Assembly (NCBI GenBank): GCA_030272155.1
Contig: CP126203.1
Coordinates: forward strand, 2,418,001 to 2,482,000
Direction of reading: 5' to 3'
DNA from: Tetradesmus obliquus
Taxonomy: Eukaryota; Chlorophyta; Chlorophyceae; Sphaeropleales; Scenedesmaceae
Length of the DNA: 64,000 nucleotides
The notes under the pieces are model-generated. The model did no database searches, was not told the origin of the DNA, and saw only the letters and a program-made list of their open reading frames with translations. Positions 45,357-56,000 of this stretch are shown in pieces. Every line of letters begins with the position of its first letter. Position 1 is the first letter of the stretch. The translations under genes were made by a program, and so were the position numbers.

Positions 45357-48300
45357 GTGAATGTTTGCATCTGTCACAGGCTTCTGGTGATGCTCTTGCT
45401 GGCATGCTGCAGGACTTCAGGTGCTTGTACAGACCAAGCAAGAGGTCATGCAGAGGGAACAAATGTACCTGCGCAGCATTTGTGTGCTGTGGCAGGCTTG
45501 CATGGGGACCGCGCTGCATGCCCTGCCAGCGCCTGCATGCAGGGTTGTGGGGTGCTGCACGGTCAGGTATCATCCTCTTCTAGCTGTGCATTTGCCAAGC
45601 AGTGCGTCAAGCGGCTCCAGCGTTTGCGCCGAATGCCCTGCTGCTTCGTGCCGTGCACGTATGGCGCGCGCGCTCTCTCTCTCTTGGTGGTGACACTGCC
45701 TCTCTGCACCTTGCTGCTGTGCTTGTGTCTGCAGGACCACCGCGCCTTGAGGCTTTCGAGGTGCTGCAGCACTCTGCAGCGGGGCCTGGCATGACGAATT
45801 TGCCATACTGGACCTATCCTCGTGTCAAGTCACTGCATCCGTGGCTTGCAAAAGTACGAGCATCGCTTGTCTTCCTCGGTCTCATCAGCAGTCAGTGGGT
45901 ACCTGGAGTGCTTTTGGCACGCAGCTGCTGGTTGGGGGCGGGCGCTTGCTGGCTGGATTGTGGCAGCTGCACTGCTGTGTGTGTGGCTCGCTGCTCCCAG
46001 TGGTGGCCGCTGCATGGCATCTGTCACCTGCTTGTCTGGTTGTGCTGTATGTTTTGTAGTATACTATGTCTGGCTATGCTGTATTTTAGTCGTGTACTCT
46101 GTATTATTCTGTGTTGTTGTGTCGTGACTGGGCAGACTGCTCTTCTGCATGCAGAGTAGCTGCTAGCTGCGCTTGCTGCTGCAGCTGCTCCTCAGGCATC
46201 TGCCTCCTGGTTCTTGGCCGCAATGCTTCGTCGCGTGGTGCGTTGCAGGCAGTTGGTAGCTTCCCTGCACAGGGCGGTGTGGAAGCCCTTGCAGCCTGTG
46301 TATGTTGTGTTCATGCTGTTGTGTTTTGCTGCATGTTCAGCTCCCCTTGGTGCTGCACCTCAGGCCTCTGCCTCATGCTTCTTTGCCGGGAGTTCCGAGT
46401 GTTAGTTTGTACTTGTAGTGTTGTGTTGTGGCTGGGTGTTGCTTATTATGTTGTGGATGGGCTTATCCTGTCTGCATAGAGTTCTTCGGTGCTGCAGTTG
46501 CACCGCAGTGCCAGGAGAGCCGCGAGGCGTTTCTCCCACAATCCCTTGTTGTAGGTACTGGACTGCAGGACACACAACATTTTACTGTCAACAACACAAA
46601 TATGAGTTTGGCGGTTTCTGGTGCATACACTGCCGCATCAGGTTGCGCACATTGTTGTGAAGTGGAGGCAACTCTTGGCCTGTGCTCCTTTTGTGCACAG
46701 CAAGGGCCGAAACGGAAGAGTGCTGGGTGGAGGCCTGGTTCTGGTTTCAGCTCTGGATGCAGTTCAGAGTAACAGTGTTATGAACTGTTAATATCATCAG
46801 CAGGACAAAGTGACTGTTATGGTCCAAAATGCACCACTTTGCCTGGACAGCTGGACACAGTCTTTTTGGACTGGCTTCTATTGTATTATTGTATTATTGG
46901 GACAGGCGGCTGTGGACAGGCTTCTGTGGACAGGCTTGGTTTTGCAGGACCGCCTGCGGGCCAGCAGCACCTGTTGGTGCTGCTGTTGACAAAGAGGTTG
47001 CGTGTTGCTTGTAAGCGGGCAAGCAAAGTGATGTTGTGGCGACATGGTTGCTGCTGGTGTTGCGCACGTGCAGCTGCTGGCGCTGTGGTAGCTGAATGCG
47101 GCGCTGTTGGCAAAGGCATGCTCCTGGTGTGTCTGGTGCTGAAGCACGGTGCGTTGTGTAGAAATACTTCTATACTTGTACATCGGAGAGACAGGCGAGG
47201 CACAGCTGCGGGCAACGATGCACTTGCACACACGTGAAGCAGGCCAATCAAGTGCGTGTGGGCGTTCTGGCTTGTTCCTGCAAGTCGTGCTGTGCAACCA
47301 ATGGTGTGCAGCCAATGGTGTGGCCCAGTAGTGGCAGCCTTGTTGCAGGCTGGTGCCTAGTGCATGCATGCTATGTACCATACCATCGTGACCATTGTAC
47401 CATACCAAACTACAGTACCATACCATCATGACCACTGTTATAGCAGAGAGCCTGGGTGGTGGTGGCACGGTGGGATTGCCTGCTGTGCAGCAGCAATGTA
47501 TGTGACGTGTGCCTTGGCTTGACTGGAGACATAACTGTGTCTTGTAGTGCTCGTGTCTCGCCATCGTTGTGGTATGCTTTGTTGCTTGCCAATCCTCAGC
47601 ATGGCCATGTGTTACACTACCGCAGCGCGCTGGTCGTTTCTGAGCGTGCTGTTTGCCAGTTGTCAGGCCGGACGTGTGCTGCAACACCATGCATGGTGCT
47701 GGTGGTGGGCCACATGTCGGCGCTCACACGGCTTGTTGCGTGCTGTGCTCAACCGCGCGCATGCTGCGCATGTCTCTGCTCGTGCCCAGTTGCAACACTG
47801 GCAGTGCTTGTGCTGTCTGGCTGTGTCAGCTGCCAGCAGCGGCAGGCGGCAGGCGTCAGCAGCTGCCGTGTATACTACTACCACATATTGCCTTGTCAGC
47901 GTTCTGTGATGACAAGTGTAACTGCTGATCAAAAATATTTGCATGCTGGATGTTCAGTGTGTGTCGACACCAGTCACACTGAGTGTGCAAACCCACTACA
48001 GTATGCATCTGCTTCCCTGCAACTCTTTATGCTACTTTCAGCGATGGACCTGCATGCACGTTATAACCCTTGACTAATATTTGCGCCCCCGGCACACCAC
48101 AGCAGTGCCACTGCTGACGCTGCAGTCAGTGAGTCCTCAGAGTACTTGCAGCCCCATCCTTGTCTGTATGACCGTTCAACCGCAGTACAGATCGTGCTAG
48201 AAGAAACTTATAGGACATACTAATCAGCAGCATTTTTAGTCCTGACTAGGGGTTCACGCCGTGCTCACTTCGACTTGCCACATGGTCACCTTCAAGGTGA

Positions 48301-48479
48301 CACCTTGCCGGGTCACCTTCCGTGAAAAGGAGAGGGGATCACCCTGAGCACCTGCAGAATGATATATACAAGTAACCAACCCACCGAACCATTGCCATCG
48401 GCTTAAGTCGCAGAGCACGTGACCATTTTGGCAGGAACCCCACACCACTGCAGTAGGTACAGTGGCCAATTCTGGACAG
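45357..48479. other. Region of unit 1 with exon-like blocks but no resolved gene
   Basis: Almost identical to 59.2-62.5 kb. One frame at about 45,730-45,850 reads PRLEAFEVLQHSAAGPGMTN, then LPYWTYPRVKSLHPWLAK and a donor (aaa/gtacga). Another at 46,480-46,780 reads FTVNNTNMSLAVSGAYTAAS and continues Cys-rich. These may be later exons of the secreted-protein gene or of another gene, but I could not phase them together. Near 47,375-47,435 'taccataccatc' recurs three times. Confidence 0.4.
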
Positions 48480-49961
48480 CCTGGCCAGCGCAGATGGGCT
48501 CATGGAGCTCAAACAGTCAGATATGGCTTCTTTCAGACAAGGTAGAGCGCGATAGGTCCGTTGGCTTCGTGCTGGGTCGACTACTGCTGGATGATGAAGC
48601 AAGCTCACAGCAGCAGCAGGCTCCTGTGGTGGTGAGCCTCATGCCTGCTGCTGACCCTGCTATTAATTCTTCTGGAATTCACGCTTATGTCGGCAACAAA
48701 TGCTTGAATAACAGAAAAAGTAGCGGGCCATGACTTGCGCAGTTGCTGGGGCACACCTTGGCCAATGCTGGCTGACATGACCACTGTGTTGCACTTGCAG
48801 GAAGCTCGCATCTATCCCGCTGCTAACACAGCGTGCTGCACACATGGCAGCACAGCCGGCATCTTCACACCGCTGCCATCAGACAAGCTGTTCTTTGATG
48901 ACATATCAGAATATTGGCACGTCTGCTGGCCTAAGCATGGAGGGCTAACCCAGCTCCCCAGCAACAGCAGCAGCGGCAGACTGTTGGGGTGCAGCAGGTT
49001 TTCGAGCAGCAGGGCCAGCCAGGAGCAGCAGCGCAGCAGCAGAGTGTTCACGGTTTGCCTCATACCTCACACGCACCCATGGCTGGCGCAGCAAAGCATA
49101 CACTGGGTGAGTTGTTTTTGCCAGTAGCTGAGGCAGGTGCAGGCAGCGAAACCGCTCATCCGGTTGTCCTGTGTGGTAGCGCACGTGTCGCTGCCATTGT
49201 TACAAGTGTGATGTACTTTGAGTTTGTAGCAGAGGGAGGGAGCAACAGCATCTGCAGCATAAGCTGCTGCGCATGTTGTGTTCACGCTCTGAGCTTGCAG
49301 GGTTCCCGTCTCCCAGCAACTGCTCTGCACCACCTGCTGCGTGCATTTGCAGTTGCCATATGGCTTGCCATATGCTCATGCCTTCTGTTCCGAACAGAAC
49401 AATTTGTTCAGCCTGTCTCCCTGTACTTGTCGTTGAATCAGACCTCTCAAGCCAAACAAACGCTGCTGCCCACGCGTGTCCATTTCAACTCCTCTTGCAG
49501 GACAACCCTCAAGTTGAGCAGTACTGTCAGCAGCTGGGCATGTCAACGTTAATCGAGTCAGTTGCTGCTCACGGCCTTACCGGACTGCCAGAAACACTCA
49601 AGTCAGAGGAGCAAGACAGCAAGCCGTGGTTTGGGTTCTGCACTGCAACAGACCACCTACACATTCGGTACTTGCTGACCTGATCTGCCTGCCGCAGTAC
49701 CAGCGCAACAGGCAGCTGTATGCATGTGCACATTACGAGGCTGCTGCAGCCTGCAGCCGCAAGCAGTGCAGTGATTGCTGCACACGCATGGGGGCACGGC
49801 AGCCGTGTGAGTACCACGCACAGCGCAGCAGTGTTGCTGGTGGGTTGTTCCAACGGTACCATGAAGTGAGGCTGGTGCAGCAAGAGCAGCAACGGGCAGC
49901 AGCAGAGGCTGCTGTTAGTGCGAAACAGGCCAAAAACATGGCACGGCAGCACCTGCAGGTG

Positions 49962-50003
<42 letters not shown>

Positions 50004-50681
50004 CAGCAGGAGCTTGACGAGGCACAGGATGTGCAGCAGCAGCAGCAGCAGCAAAGCCCTCAGCGGCCAGACAAGAAGAAAAGGAAGAAGAAGAGCCAAA
50101 CAGCAGCAGCAGCAGCGGCAGCAGCGGCAGCAGCAGAAGCCAGCAGCTTTGCAGGGCCAGACAATGACCAGGCAGCAGCGTTTGCAGCAAGTGGGGCAGG
50201 TGGCAGCACCAATGACAGCGGCGAGGCAGAAGTCCTTGAGGCCGCAGAACAGCAGCATCAGCAGCAGCATCAGCAGCAGCAGCAGCAGCAGGAGCAGCAG
50301 GAACAACAGCCTGAGTGTGACACTCAACAGCAGCAGCTGCAGGTGGATGCCCAGCATGCGGAGCTGCAACAAGATGACAAGGCAGCTGCAGCATCTGCTG
50401 CATCAACTGGCGCCACGCCCTATCAGGAGCAGCAGCAGCAGAAGCCAGCACCTAGGTGCCTTGCCGCTGCTGCTGCAGCTGCAGGAGCAGCGGCTACAGC
50501 AGCGCCAGAGCCTGGGCAGCAGCAGCTCTGCCTGCCAGCCAGCTTGGCAGCGGCTGCTGCAGCAGCTGCAGGCACACGTGGCAGGCAGCAGCCCAGCCAG
50601 CCCAGCAGATGCAGCATCATATGTGTCACGCACAATGAGCCTGGCAGTAGATACATGGGAGGAGCTCAACAGAGCTGCTGA
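48480..50681 (+). pseudogene. Zinc-finger/Gln-rich nuclear protein, tentatively MCM10-like, frameshifted copy 1
   Basis: Exons about 48480-48631, 48801-49106 and 49501-50681 join in phase 0. Exon 1 has NSQIWLLSDKVERDRSVGFV, reminiscent of the IW-LSDL...LF strand pair of the MCM10 OB fold. The third contains CSRKQCSDCC followed by RQPCEYHAQ (C/C/C-H zinc-finger-like), then long Gln/Ala runs and a basic KKKRKKKS nuclear signal. Relative to copy 2 one base is missing between 49666 and 49667, shifting the frame before QYQRNRQLYACAHYE. Downstream of that the frame is open to 50681. Either the copy is dead or the indel is an assembly error. Family assignment is weak (OB fold and finger order fit; the rest does not help). 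Confidence 0.4.
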
Positions 50682-50690
50682 CAGCAATCG

Positions 50691-50730
<40 letters not shown>

Positions 50731-50835
50731 CATAGCTCAGCAGATGCAGCAGCAGCCGTGCTCAACGTAAACTTGCAATATCAACACCCACTGCTGCCGC
50801 TGCTGCTGCTGCTGCTGCTGCTGTTGCTGCTGCAG
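50682..50835 (+). other. Junction between the two 14-kb units
   Basis: CAG-run (50,694-50,730), short unique stretch, CTG-run (50,796-50,834), then directly the acceptor of LRR-RING exon 14. The triplet runs sit exactly at the join of the Gln-rich gene and the duplicated LRR-RING 3' end. A frame stays open across it (other phase), so a fusion product cannot be excluded. Confidence 0.6.
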
Positions 50836-52392
50836 GTGCTCGACCTGAGTGCCAACGAGCTGTCAGAGACCGGCGTGTGTGTGCTGGCAGAGGCCACAAA
50901 ACGTGCGGCGGGCCTGCGGCAGCTGCGGCTGCTGGGAAACAAGATTCCTTTTGGGCTGAGCACGCTGCTCAAGCTGATGGAGGTGCGGCGTGCTCGTTTT
51001 GTAGAACCTTGTTGTTGAACTGTGTGTTTGCTTGATTTGTTTTTTGGGTGAGGCGTGCGGTGGGTGGGTGCTGCTGATGCGTACTACTGCTATGGGCAGC
51101 AGCAGGTGCTGCTGCGATTAAGATAAGTTTTGGGCTGCAGAGATGCGGCATGTGTGTCCAGCTGCCCGGCTTGCTCGTTTGAGCTCCATTTGTGTCCCTC
51201 TGTCTCCTCCAGCCGTGTGGCTAGTATGTGCTTACTTTTTCATGTTGGGGTCTGCACCGCAGGCTGAGGCAGCATCCCCGCACTGCCACCTGGTGCTTGT
51301 GGAGGAGCCACAGGAGGTGCTTGACCACCTAAAAACATATGTCTGCCTTCTGCCGATGGTACATGCTTGCTGCAAGCCGGGGCAGCGACACCACACTGCC
51401 ACAAGCACAATGACAAACATCGCACGTCACATGTTCTGACATGTGTGTCGGTTTTGCTGCGCCGCAGGCTGAGGCAGCGTCGCCGCACTGCCACCTGGTG
51501 CTTGTAGAGGAGCCACAGGAGGTCCCCTCGGACCCAAGACACCCGCATGTCTTCTGACATGTGTCGGTTCTGCTGAATTCGCTGCATTGCAGGCTGAGGC
51601 AGCATCCCCACACTGCCACCTGGTCCTTGTGGGGAGGAGCCACAGGAGGTGCTTGATGAGCTCACTGCCTGCCTTCTGCCATTTGTCGTTGCTGTGCCGC
51701 ACGCCGCCGCCGCAGCAGCAGCCTCATCGCGCCGCCACTTGGTGCTTGTTGACTTGAGGTGCCTTGCAAAGCGTCTGTGGCTCGTTGCCTTCTGCCATCT
51801 GTCCATGTTCTGCCGTGTGTCGTTTGCTGTGTTGTGCAGGCTGAGGCAGCGTCGCCGCACTGCCACCTGGTGCTTGTGGAGGAGCCACAGGAGGTCTTCT
51901 TAAACTCAAGACGCCTGCCTGTCTTCTGACATGTGTCGGGTTTGCTGCATTCGCTGCGTTGCAGGCTGAGGCAGCGTCGCCGCACTGCCACCTGGTTATT
52001 GTGGAGGGTCCACAGGATGTCTCCTTGAACTCAAGATGTCTGCCTGTCTTCTGACATGTGTCGGTTTTGCTGCAATCGCTGCATCGCAGGCTGAGGCAGC
52101 GTCCCCGCACTGCCACCTGGTGCTTGTGGAGGAGCCACAGGAGGTGCTTGATGAGCTGAACAAAGCAGGCGAAACCATCCATGCACTGCGAGCAGCAGAA
52201 TTCTTCAAGCGCCAGGAGCAGTACAGGGCAGCACGCCGGCAGCGGCTCGCAGCGCGGCAGCAGCGGCTGCTGCGGCTCAAGGAGCAGGCGGCAGCAGCAA
52301 GAGCTGCAGAGGTTGCAGCAGCAGCAGAAGCGGCAAGGGAAGATAGTGCTGGTGGCAGCAGCAGCAGCCAGGAGCCAGACATCGAGGCTCCT

Positions 52393-52426
<34 letters not shown>

Positions 52427-52782
52427 TGGACCCTAGCAACAGCGATGCCAGAAGCACAGCTGCATCAGCTGCATCAGCCGCCTCTGCAGCTGCAGACACC
52501 ACTGTCGCTGCCGGCAGCAGCAGCAGCGCAGAGATCCCTGTGCCAGCTAGCCCTCTAGGCAGTGGTAGCGTGCGCAGTGCATCATCTCTCACTGCCGATG
52601 AGGACACATGTGGCATCTGCTTCGACAACTGCAATCATGTGGCCATCAAGTACTGCGGGCACCGGCTGTGCGTGGATTGCTACAGGAAGGTGTGGGAGCT
52701 GAGCGGGACGGGGTCCTCCTGCCCCTTCTGCAGGGCGAGGCCGGAGGGCTATCTGTACCTGGACTGGCCCCTGGAGCCCTGA
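50836..52782 (+). CDS. Truncated LRR-RING paralogue (last two exons), 5' incomplete
   Basis: Exons 50836-50982 (VLDLSANELSETGVCVLAEA to LKLME) and 52090-52782 join in phase 0 to 280 codons with a stop. The C-terminal C3HC4 RING is complete and nearly identical to the full gene's (CGICFDNC, YCGHRLCVDCY, CPFCRARPEG). The Ala linker is shorter. All upstream exons (membrane helices, most LRRs) are missing and the segment abuts a different gene, so it is a 3' fragment produced by the 14-kb duplication. It could be expressed only with a new promoter or as a fusion. Confidence 0.7.
51263..52075 (+). repeat. Five to six upstream partial copies of the RING-bearing last exon
   Basis: Starts at 51263, 51469, 51593, about 51713 (decayed), 51840 and 51965, each at a cag acceptor. 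Each encodes AEAASPHCHLVLVEEPQEV or a close variant and then breaks off. The intact exon starts at 52090. Typical spacing is about 124-125 bp. The full gene (38170) has no such array, so it arose after the 14-kb duplication. Confidence 0.93.
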
Positions 52783-52897
52783 GCAGCAGCTGTCGCTGTT
52801 TTCAAGAACTGCGACAAGCAGCGTCAGCAGTGGCTACCTGCTGCAGCTGGCGTCACGCAACAGTGTTGCTGGCTGCAGCTGTTTCCAGCACGTCGGT

Positions 52898-53004
52898 GGT
52901 GCTACAGGAAGGTGTGGGAGTTGAGTGGGACTGGCTCCTCCTGCCCCTTCTGCAGGGCGAGGCTTGAGGGGTACCTGTACCTGGACTGGCCCCTGGAGCC
53001 CTGA
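52898..53004 (+). repeat. Downstream partial copy of the RING exon 3' end
   Basis: Encodes CYRKVWELSGTGSSCPFCRA and on to the same terminal codons and stop as the intact exon ending 52782. Only the last ~105 bp are copied. Confidence 0.93.
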
Positions 53005-56000
53005 GCTGTTGAGGCGGGCTGTTATAATGTCACAGAATGGGTTGTAGCACTCGTTACAACGCACACAGCCGCCTGCAGGGCGAGGCTGGAAGAGCAGCTG
53101 CCTGGGCTAGCCTTTTGGGCCCCTGAGCTCTTGAGGCGGCTTAGTGCATCTTTGCTGGCCCCTTGGTGCTGATCATGCGGCGTGAACAATGCAGCGCTTC
53201 CGTCTGCTGATTACTCGCCTTGAAATACATTGGCGTTTTTTGCTTGTGTCACGTACTTGCCATGCATTGACTGCGCATAGCCTTTAATGGTTATACAGAA
53301 GGTAGGGTCTGCACCTGATCAGCAGCGTAACGCGCAGGCTGTCTGCAGCCTGTAAAATATGCCAGGAGACGCAAGGCAGCAGCTGACACAGTTGTGGGCC
53401 GATAATTGCTTGTCACCGCCAGCCCGCATCATTGTGTTGTGCTCCTCTGTGTGTGGCAAGTTTGTACATCAGTATGAGCATGTGCAGCTGTCCAGGCACA
53501 GCTGTGGTTATGGGTGTGTTTTTGGTGTGTGGGCATGTCAAATTGTATCAGCAGCATCGTTCAATTGCAGCATCAGTAGCGTTGGTTCATGTCCTAGCTC
53601 AAGCCGAGAGCTATGCTGACTTGCTTCCTGCAAGGTGTACATGAGATATGCTGTTCAACTTCAGCAAGAGTCCTTTATCGACGTTTGATTTCACAGGTAC
53701 AGCAGGCGCTGCCTCGTTGCCGCTGCAGCAGCGCTTTTCAAGTGCTAGCTGCAGTTGTCTGTTTTGTTGTCATAAATGCAGTGCAGCCAACAGCTGCTGC
53801 AGCAGCTTCAAGCAGCTGCACAACCAGCTGTACAGCTCAGCTCTAGTAGAGCTTTTCTGGGTCAGCCTGGCTGAGCCTAGGCTCATCTGCTGCTGCTGTT
53901 GCTGTCCGTTGGTGCCACACATGTTCGTCCTTTTACACATGTGGTCCATCAACCGGGACAGTGCTGCTGTGCTGTTGTGTTGTCTGTGTTGCTATTGGAC
54001 TGCGGCTGCTGCATGCTGCTTACCACGAGATGATGCCGCATCATGCGGCAGCTACAGCAGCTGATCAGCATTCGCACATGCACTGCACGATTCGTGGTGT
54101 TTGTTTGCAGATTTACCGGCTCAGCTGGCGTGCCTAATCTGTGATGCTTCTTGACTCAACCTGTCTGCTTCAGCTTGCAGAGTTTGCCACCCGAGCACTG
54201 TCACACCAAGACATGTTGCTACGTTGCAGCAGCTGACTGTGCACTGCAACAAGCCGACCAGGTTTTGTTTTGTTTGCAGGTAATACTAGAACAACTAGAA
54301 GGAGCAGCAGCATAGAGTACCTGGCACCGGTTGCTTGCCACTGGTACCGCCAGTTCCCGGAGGAGTCACCCGGTGCCAGGCGCTGACTTGATCAGGCGCA
54401 GGATTTGGAGTAAAAGCACGTTCAAAACAATCAATGCATGTCGGTCTTTGTCTTCAAGTGGCGTGATCCGGCTTACAACCATATCAGCGAGGCCCAAACC
54501 GAAAAGTGACACACCGCTACAGCCACACGTGATTGACGTTCCATGGGGTTAGACAGAACCAAGCACAAACAGGTGACGCGAATGACGTTCAAATCGTTGG
54601 TTGAGACGCCAAAGCCACTCGTGCAGCTCGTGGGGAGAGAGATCAGCACACCCAGTGACACGACTCGGGTGACATTGGAATGCAGAGGCTGAGTTAGACC
54701 GTGACGCTGCATGAGGCTGGTTTGCAATTGAAGTTTATTCCAGTTTGCAGGATCTGGTGCTTGGTGCAGCGCTGCAGCTCTGTATGTTCGCACACGTGTT
54801 TGGCGCGATTGCTGTCGTTCACAGGATATAGGTTGTTCAAAGGTAGTTTAGAGCCATTACAGCCGGCAGACAAGTAGAGCAGAAGCTCGGAGGAGGCATA
54901 TACAACCCAGAGCGTAGCGAGTGCCAAGTGGGCCATGCAGCACCTACTGCTCGTCGCAAGCATACCAGGAGAAGAAACCTTCGCATCATCATGCGTAGTT
55001 GCTGGCTCGCGGTCTTCAAAGGGCCCCATGCAGGTGAGGTCGGGATTTCAAAATCTGCTTGGCCAAGCACGACTTGCTGCTGAGTTCTCAGACACATGCA
55101 CGCATGTATTTACCGCGCATAATACTTATCCAATCCCGCAGTATATAATATGGGTGCTTTAGGTTGGACATCGAGTCACTGCGGGGCAGCTTGCGAAGGT
55201 CGGATTGTCGCCACGAGCCATGACTCAGCTGGACTAGGTATAAAGTGTACAGACGCGCATACCCAGTCCGTTGCGGCTCTTCGGGAATATCAACACAGCA
55301 TTGACCCGAAACACCTTTAATAGGCCGTACTCAAGGCAAATGTGGCTCCCAGCAGGCCCGGCTTCTTCGTCACCGCAACCTGCTGGGATTCTCGTGGGGG
55401 CACTATCAGCTCCACTGGACTCTGAAAGTCGTGTCATTTGCCCTGTTGAGCACGTGGTGTAAAGCTAGCACGCATCGACGAAGCAGCAGCTGCTTCAGAT
55501 CAGTTCTGGACAGCTCACTCTCCTGCTTTGATGGCTGCTGGTGGAAACAGCAGCTACACACGCCAGCATGCGAAGTACTTAAGCTCGCAAAGCAATGTTA
55601 TCAGCAGGTAAACAGGTATGCAAGCACCGGTATGAGCAGCAGCTGCGAGTCGTCAGCTCAGGCCGTCGCTGCTGCTGCTGCTGCTGCTGCTGCTACTACT
55701 ACTGCTGCATGGTGGAACTTTGAGGACAGATAGAAACGCTCTGTTACCAGCTGATGCACATCAGCATGCATCATCTCCAAACATTATCTAGCGTTATCCC
55801 AAGAGTCAAAGAATCCTGTCTAATGCGCAGAGCACCTTGCACCAGGCAGTGATCAGGCTTAGCCTGACTCTGTCAGGCCTGCATTCACATTCAGCAGGCT
55901 GTGCTACTACAGGTAGTTTACCCTTGTTAAACATCTTATATGATGATTTTATGATTCATGCATGCTAGCGTGCTTGTCTGCTGCTATGCATGGATGGTAC

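Larger units (their letters stand above)
37630..50835 (+). repeat. Tandem duplication of ~14 kb, first unit
   Basis: From LRR-RING exon 14 through the secreted-protein gene to the zinc-finger/Gln-rich gene. Each landmark recurs in the same order about 13.2-14.0 kb further right. Offsets: 13,206 at exon 14, 13,834 at the secreted gene stop, 14,018-14,020 over 46.8-49.9 kb. The left part is visibly diverged. The part from about 45.5 to 49.9 kb is almost identical to 59.4-63.9 kb. Confidence 0.9.

Noticed and set aside
46565-46660. Frame reading FYCQQHKYEFGGFWCIHC considered as a zinc finger
   Set aside because: An alternative frame (FTVNNTNMSLAVSG) is equally open, the putative finger ends in a stop at once, and a one-base difference between units changes which frame is joined upstream.
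48270-48345. Short palindrome 'gtcaccttcaaggtgac' considered as an operator or hairpin
   Set aside because: Arms of 8 bp and identical in both units only because the whole region is duplicated; no functional context.
49569-50451. Leu-rich minus-strand frames suggesting membrane proteins
   Set aside because: CTG runs read as poly-Leu on the strand opposite poly-Gln; low-complexity shadows.
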